Shown: one piece after another, positions 7,616-15,470 of the stretch
Position numbering within the stretch: the first letter of the stretch is position 1
Layout of the letters: each line of letters begins with the position of its first letter
Source of the DNA: Tissierellia bacterium
GTDB taxonomy: Bacteria > Bacillota > Clostridia > Tissierellales > Tissierellaceae
DNA length: 42,027 nucleotides
Direction of reading: 5' to 3'
NCBI GenBank assembly: GCA_012518035.1
Contig: JAAYTL010000015.1
Location: forward strand, 1 to 42,027
Notes under the pieces: generated by a model
Told to the model about the DNA's origin: nothing
The model's input: the letters and a program-made list of their open reading frames with translations, nothing else
Database searches by the model: none
Made by a program: the position numbers and the translations under genes

Positions 7616-9038
7616 GGAAAAAAAGGTTCTAATTCGTATAGATAATCTAAAGCAATATTTCCCTGTTAAGAAGTCTTCACTTATGTCAAGGGAGAAACTA
7701 TTTGTTAAGGCCAATGATGATATTTCCCTAGAGATCTATGAGGGAGAAACCTTTGGTCTGGTCGGGGAAAGTGGCTGTGGTAAATCAACTCTAGGCAGGA
7801 GCCTATTACAGTTATATACTCAAACTGCTGGAAGGACCTTATATTATGGCAAGAGTATTTATGAACTAAACCCTGAGTATGTTCTAGATAGCTTGGAAAA
7901 TCTGGTCAACCTAAAGAAAAATTACCTGGAGCTACAAGCAAAGGAAGAGGAATCCAGAAAGCGATACGAATCTCTGGAGGAAGGCGAAGAAAAATATCAG
8001 GCATTGGAAGTTCTACATGAGGATAGGACCAATTTAAGAAAGGCTTATCTAAACTTAACTCAGTTAATAGGTGCTTTTATATTAGCTGATGATTTAGGTC
8101 CTGTTTCTGATATATTAATTAAAGAATACAATACTGCAGTTAAAATGCATAAAAATAGAGACAATACAGTAGAATATGAGAAACTAGAAAAAGAATTGGA
8201 TGATATTCAGGCGAAAATTGATGAGATGCTAGATGAATATAGGGATGATCCTAACTTTGATGAATATCAAAAACAAAAAGATGGTGGAATAGACCTAACT
8301 AGATTGACTGATGAGGAAATGAGGACCTTGAGAAAGGACTTACAGCTCATTTTCCAAGACCCTTACTCTTCATTAAACCCAAGATTAACAGTAGGTCAAA
8401 TAATATCAGAAGGTTTATTTACTCATGGATTTTTCAAGAAAAATGATCCTGAGGTTCAGGATTATGTCCTAGAAACCATGGATAAATGTGGTCTAGCACC
8501 TTATTTTATCCATAGATATCCCCATCAATTTTCAGGGGGTCAGAGGCAACGTATTGGAATAGCTAGGAGTGTAGCCTTAAAACCAAAGTTTATTGTTTGT
8601 GATGAGGCTGTTTCAGCCCTTGACGTTTCCATTCAATCACAAATAATCAACCTATTGCTGGATTTAAAGGAAAAAGAAAACCTAACCTATATGTTTATTT
8701 CACATGATTTAAGTGTTATCAAATATATCAGTGATAGGGTTGGGGTAATGTATTTAGGTAATATAGTAGAATTAGCAGAAACCAACGAGCTATATACCAG
8801 ACCGATGCACCCCTATACTGAGGCCCTTTTATCGGCAATACCAACCATAGATTCCAAAAAAGATAGGACCGGAGAGATATTGGAAGGAGATATTCCAAGT
8901 CCAATCAAACCACCTAAGGGATGTAAATTCCATACACGTTGCAAGTATGCGACAGAGATTTGCAGGATTGTAGTGCCTGAGTTTGAAGAAGCAGCACCAG
9001 GTCATTTCGTTGCATGTCACCATAAACTTAACCAATAA
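7608..9038 (+). CDS. oppF: Peptide ABC transporter ATPase, OppF/DppF type, with coiled-coil insertion
   Basis: 476 residues against a usual 320-335. Walker A is GESGCGKST (53-61), Q-loop IFQDPYSSLNPR (248-259), signature FSGGQRQR (308-315), Walker B FIVCDEA (328-334; Ala where many ATPases have Pro, common in OppF), switch His366, and four C-terminal cysteines (C439, C445, C452, C470) as in 4Fe-4S members. Between Walker A and Q-loop, residues about 87-228 are extra: charged, heptad-like helices rich in Glu, Lys and Leu with a less charged hydrophobic stretch near 148-172. Normal OppF goes directly from Walker A to a [LR]RKD-x-Q-x-IFQDP segment, which reappears here at 241. All catalytic motifs are intact, so the enzyme should work. 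Confidence 0.94.
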   Translation: MTKEKKVLIRIDNLKQYFPVKKSSLMSREKLFVKANDDISLEIYEGETFGLVGESGCGKSTLGRSLLQLYTQTAGRTLYYGKSIYELNPEYVLDSLENLVNLKKNYLELQAKEEESRKRYESLEEGEEKYQALEVLHEDRTNLRKAYLNLTQLIGAFILADDLGPVSDILIKEYNTAVKMHKNRDNTVEYEKLEKELDDIQAKIDEMLDEYRDDPNFDEYQKQKDGGIDLTRLTDEEMRTLRKDLQLIFQDPYSSLNPRLTVGQIISEGLFTHGFFKKNDPEVQDYVLETMDKCGLAPYFIHRYPHQFSGGQRQRIGIARSVALKPKFIVCDEAVSALDVSIQSQIINLLLDLKEKENLTYMFISHDLSVIKYISDRVGVMYLGNIVELAETNELYTRPMHPYTEALLSAIPTIDSKKDRTGEILEGDIPSPIKPPKGCKFHTRCKYATEICRIVVPEFEEAAPGHFVACHHKLNQ

Positions 9039-9066
9039 ACTTGGTTGCTTAGAGGAGTATGATTTT

Positions 9067-9279
9067 ATGTTTTTCCAATCAAAATTAGACCGGGCAATGG
9101 AGTGGCTAAAAAATAAGAATAAGAAACCAGATTCTCAAGAATCAAATAGTGAAAACATAGAAGATATTAGGCTGGAGAAAGACGATATATTAGCCTTGAT
9201 AATATCAGCACTATTAGTTTTCGGGCCAATTTTTATTATCTTATCGCTCATTATATACTTTGTATTTAAGATAGGATAG
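9067..9279 (+). CDS. Small single-pass membrane protein, end of the peptide-transport operon
   Basis: 70 residues. The ATG at 9067 sits 10 nt behind GAGGAG; the longer frame from 8983 would overlap the ATPase gene and has no ribosome site. Residues 1-40 are hydrophilic and charged, with a basic run (KNKNKKP) and an Asn/Ser/Glu patch, then one or two tightly spaced membrane segments at about 41-68, ending in KIG. I recognise no family. It follows the ATPase gene by 28 bp and precedes the operon terminator, so it is co-transcribed and may be an accessory subunit. That role is inference. Confidence 0.75.
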   Translation: MFFQSKLDRAMEWLKNKNKKPDSQESNSENIEDIRLEKDDILALIISALLVFGPIFIILSLIIYFVFKIG

Positions 9280-9289
9280 ATTATGTAAG

Positions 9290-9320
9290 AAGACCAGCAT
9301 AGAGAATGCTGGTCTTTTTT
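9290..9320 (+). terminator. Intrinsic terminator of the peptide-transport operon
   Basis: AGACCAGCAT (9291-9300) pairs with ATGCTGGTCT (9306-9315), loop AGAGA, then six T. A clear end to the operon. Confidence 0.95.
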
Positions 9321-9343
9321 AGAACATGAAAGGTGGGCTTGAT

Positions 9344-10033
9344 ATGCCAGTGATATTAAAAGCGGTAGAAATCGAAAAAACATATGGAAAGGACGAGCTT
9401 ATGGTAGAGGCTTTAAAGCCTTCTAACTTGGAAATTGAAGAGGGTATCTTCTATGCCATAATAGGTAAGAGTGGCTCAGGAAAATCTACCTTGCTCCATA
9501 TTCTAGGTGCCCTTGACAAACCCAGTGGTGGCAAATTATATCTGGAAGGGAGTAGTGTTTTTGATTTAAAGGACAGTGAATTGGCTGTCTTAAGACGTAG
9601 GAGGATAGGATTTGTCTTCCAGGCCTTCAATCTTTTACAGGAGCACACTGTATTAGAGAATATCCTGATGCCAATACATTTAGATGGAAATGACCATGAT
9701 GAGGATCATTTTGAAAAAGTAATTAGCTCATTAGGTATCCAGGACAAATTATCCTACTACCCAGATGAGCTATCAGGTGGAGAGAGGCAAAGGGTAGCTA
9801 TAGCTCGGGCCTTGGTTTCAAAACCAGCCATAGTATTAGCAGATGAACCCACTGGCAATTTGGATGAAAAGACAGGGCAAGAAGTAATAGAGCTTATAAA
9901 GGCTTCTGCTAAGGAATTTGGACAGACCATTATCCTAGTAACCCATGACTTGGATATTGCCAGGGAAGCTGATGTTGTTATAACAATATCCGATGGAAGG
10001 ATAGTATCCATTGAAGATTTAAGAAACCCATAA
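9344..10033 (+). CDS. ABC transporter ATPase, LolD/MacB/BceA class
   Basis: 229 residues. The ATG at 9344 lies behind AAAGGTGGG, so the earlier in-frame ATG at 9326, which precedes that site, is rejected. Walker A is GKSGSGKST (41-49), Q-loop FQAFNLL (92-98), signature LSGGERQR (143-150), Walker B IVLADEPTGNLD (163-174), switch His201. The PTGNLD and ALDKPSGG features are typical of the class that pairs with FtsX-domain permeases. The 1080-aa permease follows 32 bp downstream. Such pairs move lipoproteins or peptides, or act in antibiotic sensing. No histidine kinase or response regulator is next to it, so the function is open. Confidence 0.92.
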   Translation: MPVILKAVEIEKTYGKDELMVEALKPSNLEIEEGIFYAIIGKSGSGKSTLLHILGALDKPSGGKLYLEGSSVFDLKDSELAVLRRRRIGFVFQAFNLLQEHTVLENILMPIHLDGNDHDEDHFEKVISSLGIQDKLSYYPDELSGGERQRVAIARALVSKPAIVLADEPTGNLDEKTGQEVIELIKASAKEFGQTIILVTHDLDIAREADVVITISDGRIVSIEDLRNP

Positions 10034-10065
10034 CAAATGCCAAATAGCTTATACGGAGGTTTAAT

Positions 10066-13000
10066 ATGGATTTAAAGGAAATAGCAAAGGTTGGTTTAAA
10101 AGGTCGAAAAAAGGATACCCTTCTATTAAAAATTGTCATTACCTTAGCCTTCATATTTATTGTAACTTCTACAATCTTCCAAGGAAGTATAGAGACCACT
10201 AAACGTGTGCAAAGATTAGACCTATATGGTGGTTGGCATGCAGCCTATATGCAGGGTGATGATGAGGTTTTAGATAGGTTGAAGGCAGAAAAAGACATAG
10301 ATAATATTGGTGTCAGTACCATAATAGGTGAATCAAAGCAGGCCGGAGTAGTGGGGACCTTTAACAAGGAGCTAATGGATATGGGTAGGTTTAAACTATA
10401 TGCAGGTAGATATCCAGAGGCTCCAGATGAGATTATGGTTGAATTGAATAAGATGAGCGATATGGGCCTGGAGTTAGAAGTGGGGCAGAAGATCAGTATC
10501 GCAATTGATATAGTTGAAAGAAATCATGATTTGTCTCAATACATTCAAGGCTTAGAGGAGCAGCGTGAAAAAGACTGGGCCCAGTTTAAAGAGATGGTGG
10601 AGAAGGGGCTGTATTCTTACCATGACTTTCAAGGTTATAAGAATCATTTCCACCATGCTGTACCATTCGAAAACGTAGGGAATGTTTTGGCTGTGGTAAC
10701 CCAAGACTATGTCCATGTGGTACCTGTAGGATCCCCCATAAGTCCAGAGATGATGGTAAATGACGGGGTCCTTTATTACCATAAACTGACCTTGAAGAGG
10801 GATTTTATAATAACTGGAATCATAAACACCTATACTGATAAATGGGATAGTGAAGGGTTTGTATCAGCCAACGCTTTTATAACTGAAGAAAGTGGACAAG
10901 AATTTCTAAACGCTATCTACGAGAATAGCTTAGATGACTTTTCCTATCATGAGGTAAGGCATAATATCTACCTTGAATCCCATAGGCTAAAGGAGGACTT
11001 ATATTCAAGTTTAGCGGACGCTTATCCAAATCTGGAAGTAGAAGATATGGAAGGAGACTACCAGCTATATAAAATCTTTGACTTTATGTATGAGTCTTAT
11101 TTTAAGGCAGACGGGGGATTGGGGAATGAAGATATAAAGATTATCCGTCAACCCCAGGTAGATCCCCATGGTGAAGGTGATATAGAAGCTCTTGGTCAAG
11201 ACAGTAAGATGGAAATTAACACCTCTAATTTTAGAAGGAATAATTTCTCCTATCCTGACATGTCAGGTTCTACAGAGCATGTGTTAACATTCACCATAGT
11301 TGCGATTATATTTGTTGCAACAGCCCTGGCAATCTTCCAAATATTCTTGACCCAGATGAGAAGACGGGCCAGAAAGATTGTCTTATTAAAATCTATAGGT
11401 GCGACTAACTCTCAAATAGTAAAAATCATCTACTATGAGGGCCTATGTCTACTTAGGTCTGGCCTTGTACTTGGTGTACCAAGTGGATTTGCCCTGGCCG
11501 CCCTCTTGGTGTATGGAATGAATTATTTTGCTGGTAGGGATATCCAGTTCCATATAGTTCCTAATCTCTTACTTTTGGGAATAGTTGCTGGGTGTCTAGC
11601 CCTCTTTGTGGGAATGGCAGTACCGGTTCTTTATGCCATAAGAATACCCCTAGTAGGCACTATGAGCAAACCTCCAAAACATAAGAAGAGGAAAAAATCC
11701 AGGGATAAAAACTCCATAAAGAGACAGACCTTTGCCTCTATAAATTTTGAATACTATAAGCAAAACAGGGGCAAAACCCTTATATCTTTTGGACTATCCC
11801 TAATGACCATAATCATACTTATAACAACAGTTTTATTATGCTATATAACCTTTGACAATTATAGGGAGGTTGTATTAGCTAATAATAGACCGGATTATGC
11901 CATGGAAAGCTTTTATGGGGAAAATAAAATTAAGTTTCAAGAAATTGAAGAAGAGCTCTTATCCTTAGAAGGTATTAAAAGAGCAGAAAATTATAAGGTT
12001 GGAAGGTCTACTATCCTCTACTATGATGGTATGGAGGACAATCAGCTTATTAATAGGTTTAGTGAGCTGTTACCAGGAGATTTAAGAACAAGACACTTCA
12101 TAAAATATCCCAATACTATACTTGGTGAGGAGATAGAAGGATTTTATACAAAATACTATGGGATAGACCCGGATTCAGATTTGTTTGATAGATATAGTTC
12201 TCGGATTACCTTGGGCAAGCTTGACAAGAAGAGATTTACCAAGGGTGAAGAGGTAATCCTCTTGGTACCCATGTATTCCAAAATAGGCAAGGAAACAGAG
12301 GAAGTAAACTATTCTAGGGAAAACCTACAAGCTTCAACCATTGATGATAATCGAATGTCTTGGTTATTAAGAAATAGTGGTAGCTATAACTTATCCTATA
12401 TGGAAAGATATGCAAATTATTATCAAAAACCCGATGATATAAGGCCTGGGGACACTATATACCTGTCTGTAGATGAAGAAAAGGTAGTAAATGAGCAAAG
12501 AGTAATTAGCTTCTTAACAAAAGAGGTTAGGGTGGGTGGAATCATACACTACTTCCCAAACCAAGGAGAATGGCCTTTTTCCAATAGGGTTACTCCTTAT
12601 ATCGTGATAGGCTCTTATGAGGGAATGGAAGCACTGTATCCTAATTCTAGATTGGGACTATTTAATAAGAGTTTAGAAGAGATGAAACTTATGACTGACA
12701 CCCTATTCCCCAATAAGTATGGTCGTACCATCTGGTATTTGAAGACTGACTCATACTCGGTGGATTATGTTTTGGATGCAAGGCTCTTAACCTATGCAAA
12801 TGAACATGGCTATACCCTCTACAATTACAAGGCAAGTAATGCCGAGCTCTACCATGAAGCATTAAACAATGCAGTTATCATAGGGTTGTTAGGAATTACA
12901 GCGGCAGCCATTGCCTGTGTTATCCTATATAACACCACTGTATCAAAGCTAGAGCAGGATAAGAACCGTATAGGTATCCTACAAGCCCTAGGGGTTACCA

Positions 13001-13308
13001 AGGAACAGTTTTCTAACCACTACTTGAAACTAGGTGTCTTAACAGGAGTAATTAGTCTAATAATAACCCATATTACCTTGTTCCTAGTTCTATTTCTAAC
13101 TTCTATAGGCTTGACTGAAGGCTTAACAATGAGCTTTTTAGACTATCTAACCCATATATTTGCTAATAGGCTTTGGTTGTATCCCTGGTACATTCATATA
13201 TTCCTATGTATCTTGTATTTAGCCATTACAGTCCTTATATACTACTTACCAAACAAGAAGGTCACAGCCTTATATCCGGTTGAGAATATTAGGAGCTTAG
13301 GCAGATAA
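10066..13308 (+). CDS. FtsX-like ABC permease with two large extracellular domains
   Basis: 1080 residues. TM1 lies at about 21-40, then an extracellular domain of about 360 residues, a first FtsX core with three TM segments (405-530; the loop ILLKSIGATNSQIVKIIYYE-like coupling motif is present as LKSIGATNSQIV), a basic cytoplasmic linker (about 540-560), TM5 (572-596), a second extracellular domain (about 597-930) and a final three-TM FtsX core (about 934-1070; coupling motif LQALGVTKEQF). This is two fused FtsX halves, about twice a MacB. ATG follows CGGAGG. It works with the ATPase just upstream. MacB-like permeases are mechanotransmitters acting on the outer face of the membrane; the substrate here is not apparent. 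Confidence 0.9.
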   Translation: MDLKEIAKVGLKGRKKDTLLLKIVITLAFIFIVTSTIFQGSIETTKRVQRLDLYGGWHAAYMQGDDEVLDRLKAEKDIDNIGVSTIIGESKQAGVVGTFNKELMDMGRFKLYAGRYPEAPDEIMVELNKMSDMGLELEVGQKISIAIDIVERNHDLSQYIQGLEEQREKDWAQFKEMVEKGLYSYHDFQGYKNHFHHAVPFENVGNVLAVVTQDYVHVVPVGSPISPEMMVNDGVLYYHKLTLKRDFIITGIINTYTDKWDSEGFVSANAFITEESGQEFLNAIYENSLDDFSYHEVRHNIYLESHRLKEDLYSSLADAYPNLEVEDMEGDYQLYKIFDFMYESYFKADGGLGNEDIKIIRQPQVDPHGEGDIEALGQDSKMEINTSNFRRNNFSYPDMSGSTEHVLTFTIVAIIFVATALAIFQIFLTQMRRRARKIVLLKSIGATNSQIVKIIYYEGLCLLRSGLVLGVPSGFALAALLVYGMNYFAGRDIQFHIVPNLLLLGIVAGCLALFVGMAVPVLYAIRIPLVGTMSKPPKHKKRKKSRDKNSIKRQTFASINFEYYKQNRGKTLISFGLSLMTIIILITTVLLCYITFDNYREVVLANNRPDYAMESFYGENKIKFQEIEEELLSLEGIKRAENYKVGRSTILYYDGMEDNQLINRFSELLPGDLRTRHFIKYPNTILGEEIEGFYTKYYGIDPDSDLFDRYSSRITLGKLDKKRFTKGEEVILLVPMYSKIGKETEEVNYSRENLQASTIDDNRMSWLLRNSGSYNLSYMERYANYYQKPDDIRPGDTIYLSVDEEKVVNEQRVISFLTKEVRVGGIIHYFPNQGEWPFSNRVTPYIVIGSYEGMEALYPNSRLGLFNKSLEEMKLMTDTLFPNKYGRTIWYLKTDSYSVDYVLDARLLTYANEHGYTLYNYKASNAELYHEALNNAVIIGLLGITAAAIACVILYNTTVSKLEQDKNRIGILQALGVTKEQFSNHYLKLGVLTGVISLIITHITLFLVLFLTSIGLTEGLTMSFLDYLTHIFANRLWLYPWYIHIFLCILYLAITVLIYYLPNKKVTALYPVENIRSLGR

Positions 13309-13322
13309 AATGGGTGTATTAT

Positions 13323-13351
13323 GTGCCAGGATTTGGGTATAAGACTATAAT
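13323..13351 (+). promoter_or_regulatory. Possible promoter for the HAD gene
   Basis: GTGCCA (4/6), a 17-bp spacer and TATAAT at 13346-13351, with a second overlapping TATAAT at 13353-13358. The start codon is at 13376. Confidence 0.5.
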
Positions 13352-13375
13352 ATATAATAAGGTTAGGGTGATTAT

Positions 13376-14101
13376 ATGACAAACAAAGCGGCATTCTTTG
13401 ATATTGATGGAACAATATTTAGGAACTCCCTAATGATTGAGCATTTCAAAAAGTTAGTAGCCTTTGAAGTGATTGATCCATCTATCTGGTATACCAAGAT
13501 TAAGAAGGTTTATTTGGAATGGGAGAGCAGGTTTGGAGACTTTGAGAAGTATTTAGAGGTCCTGGCCAAGGTATATTTGGATGAATTAAAGGGAGTAAAG
13601 AAGGATTATATCCAATATATAGCAGCCCATGTAATAAAGGTAAATGGCGATATGGTATACAAATATTCAAGAGACAGGATAGAGTGGCATAAAGAGCAAG
13701 GTCATAAGGTATTCTTTGTATCTGGAAGCCCCGACTTTCTAGTATCAAAGATGGCTGAAAAGTATGGTGTTACCGAATATAGGGGAAGCATATATAAGGT
13801 TGACGAAAACAATAACTTTACTGGTGAGATAGTCCAGATGTGGGATTCAGCCAGCAAACAGAAGGCAATTGACGAATTAATAGAAAAATACCAGGTAGAT
13901 TTAGAAAATAGCTATGCCTATGGTGACACCACAGGTGACTTTTCCATGCTAAAGATGATGGGAAATCCGGTGGCAATAAATCCCAATAGGGAATTATTTC
14001 TAGCTATTAAGGATGATGAAGAGCTCGCTCAAAAGACCACTATAATAGTGGAACGTAAAGATATAATATACAAATTAGATGCCAGTATTGATATTATCTA
14101 A
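13376..14101 (+). CDS. HAD-superfamily hydrolase, subfamily IB (SerB-like phosphatase)
   Basis: 241 residues. Motif I FFDIDGTIF has nucleophile Asp9 and acid/base Asp11. Motif II is FVSGSPDFLV (Ser in SGS), motif III Lys is in SASKQKAIDEL, and motif IV is YGDTTGDFSML. A helical cap lies between motifs I and II (about 20-105), as in the IB group that includes phosphoserine phosphatase and PlsC-linked phosphatases. Cytoplasmic. ATG follows GGTTAGGGTG. The substrate cannot be read from sequence; it lacks enough SerB-specific features to be named serB. Confidence 0.9.
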   Translation: MTNKAAFFDIDGTIFRNSLMIEHFKKLVAFEVIDPSIWYTKIKKVYLEWESRFGDFEKYLEVLAKVYLDELKGVKKDYIQYIAAHVIKVNGDMVYKYSRDRIEWHKEQGHKVFFVSGSPDFLVSKMAEKYGVTEYRGSIYKVDENNNFTGEIVQMWDSASKQKAIDELIEKYQVDLENSYAYGDTTGDFSMLKMMGNPVAINPNRELFLAIKDDEELAQKTTIIVERKDIIYKLDASIDII

Positions 14102-14200
14102 TGTAATCAAATCGTAAATTATAAATCCAGTTGACAGGGTATAATTAGGATAAGAAAAGATAGCAAATGACTAGTTATATTTATGCTAGGAGTGAAAATT

Positions 14201-15259
14201 ATGAAAAGATTTTATCAGCTTTTTCTTGTCTTAATCCTTGTATTTGCCCTAATTGGATGTGAATCTAGTCCTATACCTGTAAAGCAAGAAGAGGAGAAGC
14301 TAAATACAGAACTAAGTATAGACGATTATTTTCCATTTAAGGAGAATACCATATACGATTATGAAGGCATAGGCAATGAGTTTGCTGAAAGAAAGGTGTT
14401 TTTCGAATATATAGATGGTAACAAGGCTCAATTGAAGGTCCTAAACCCTGGTACTAATGTGATAAGGGTACTGGAATATGCTGATGGTATGCTAAAGGAA
14501 GTATACTATGAGGGAGAATTCTATCATATCGAGAACATGTTAAATGTTAGTGGAGAGCAAACTGATATTATTTTAAAGGAGCCCCTAACCCTAGGAAACT
14601 CCTGGACAACAGCAGATGGCTATAATAGAAGCATTACAGGTCTAGATGTAGAAATAGAGACTCCCATGGATACTTTTAAAGCCCTGGAGGTAACTACAGA
14701 GTTTGGGGAAGACAGGACTGAGAAACGCTACTATGTAAAAGATCTTGGACTGGTGGCTATACTTTATGAGGATGGAGAAGACAAGGTAGAAGTACTACTA
14801 AGATCCATGGAAAGCAAACCCATGACTTTTAATATTGAGACCTACTATCCCTCATCTAAAGATAGAGACATTTTAACTTTGTTGGTAAATAGGCAGGTTG
14901 ATTTCCATACCAATCAAAGCATGGAAAGGCTTATGGAAGATATATTAAAGAATCCTCCATCTGATGGCCTAGCCCAAGTTATACCCGACACCACAACTAT
15001 CAATATGCTTAAGCTAGATAGGCTAGACTGGTCAGTAAAGGTTGATTTCTCGGAAGACTTATTAAGGGATATGAATGTAGGCTCATCATTTGAAACCGAA
15101 ATATTAAAAAGCATTGTAAATACACTGGGCAGATTTTATGATGTAGAAAGAGTCTTTATCTCTGTAGATGGTAAGCCTTACGAGTCTGGTCATTATATGT
15201 TAGAGGCTGATGAGTTTTTTGAAGTAGATATGGATGGAATTGAAGAATATCAAGAATAA
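14201..15259 (+). CDS. Lipoprotein with C-terminal GerMN domain
   Basis: 352 residues. ATG at 14201 sits 6 nt behind AGGAGTG; the upstream ATG at 14183 precedes that site. The signal peptide ends LIGC with lipidated Cys20. Residues about 35-200 form a beta-rich region with a YYVKDLGLVAILY segment, like the extracellular domains that often precede GerMN. The C-terminal ~120 residues match the GerMN pattern: WSVKVDFSEDLL, SSFETEILKSIVNTLGRF and VERVFISVDGKP. GerM is a sporulation and germination lipoprotein in Bacillus; related two-domain proteins occur widely in Clostridia. It has its own terminator directly after the stop. Confidence 0.85.
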   Translation: MKRFYQLFLVLILVFALIGCESSPIPVKQEEEKLNTELSIDDYFPFKENTIYDYEGIGNEFAERKVFFEYIDGNKAQLKVLNPGTNVIRVLEYADGMLKEVYYEGEFYHIENMLNVSGEQTDIILKEPLTLGNSWTTADGYNRSITGLDVEIETPMDTFKALEVTTEFGEDRTEKRYYVKDLGLVAILYEDGEDKVEVLLRSMESKPMTFNIETYYPSSKDRDILTLLVNRQVDFHTNQSMERLMEDILKNPPSDGLAQVIPDTTTINMLKLDRLDWSVKVDFSEDLLRDMNVGSSFETEILKSIVNTLGRFYDVERVFISVDGKPYESGHYMLEADEFFEVDMDGIEEYQE

Positions 15260-15290
15260 AAGGCCCTCATCTTAGGATGAGGACCTTTTA
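15258..15290. terminator. Bidirectional terminator between convergent genes
   Basis: AAAAGG and CCTCATC on the left pair with GATGAGG and CCTTTT on the right, with one internal mismatch and loop TTAG. The stem starts at the last base of the GerMN stop and ends one base before the stop of the minus-strand mini-gene, with T-rich ends on both sides, so it can serve both transcripts. Confidence 0.88.
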
Positions 15291-15398
15291 TTATCTTTGT
15301 TTTTGCTTCTGTCTTTGCTCTTGTTGTCTTCTTTGTTCTTCTTGTCTTTGTTCTTGTTCTTGCTGCTGTCTATTTTTTTTGCTTTTGTTTCTTTCCAT
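15291..15398 (-). CDS. 35-aa Gln/Arg/Glu/Lys-rich mini-protein
   Basis: A short minus-strand frame runs from ATG (15398-15396) to TAA (15293-15291), preceded by AGGAGGG with a 5-nt spacer, an ideal ribosome site. The product is 35 residues: 13 Gln, 7 Arg, 6 Glu, 5 Lys, 2 Asn, 1 Ser and the initiator Met, with no hydrophobic residue after Met1. It opens MERNKSKKNRQQQ. It lies 72 bp downstream of the helicase stop and ends against the shared terminator. Such a peptide is expected to be disordered or a single charged helix. I recognise no family. The risk is that it is fortuitous low-complexity sequence, but the ribosome site and terminator argue for translation. Confidence 0.65.
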   Translation of the reverse strand: MERNKSKKNRQQQEQEQRQEEQRRQQEQRQKQKQR

Positions 15399-15470
15399 TT
15401 CTACCCTCCTAAATTAAAATACGCTTGCCCTATTAGTATCTCTTAATCTAGGAAAATTAAACGGAAAAAT

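Noticed and set aside
14131..14145. Perfect TTGACA followed by TATAAT before the GerMN lipoprotein gene
   Set aside because: The two boxes are only 3 bp apart, so they cannot form one promoter; neither has a properly spaced partner.
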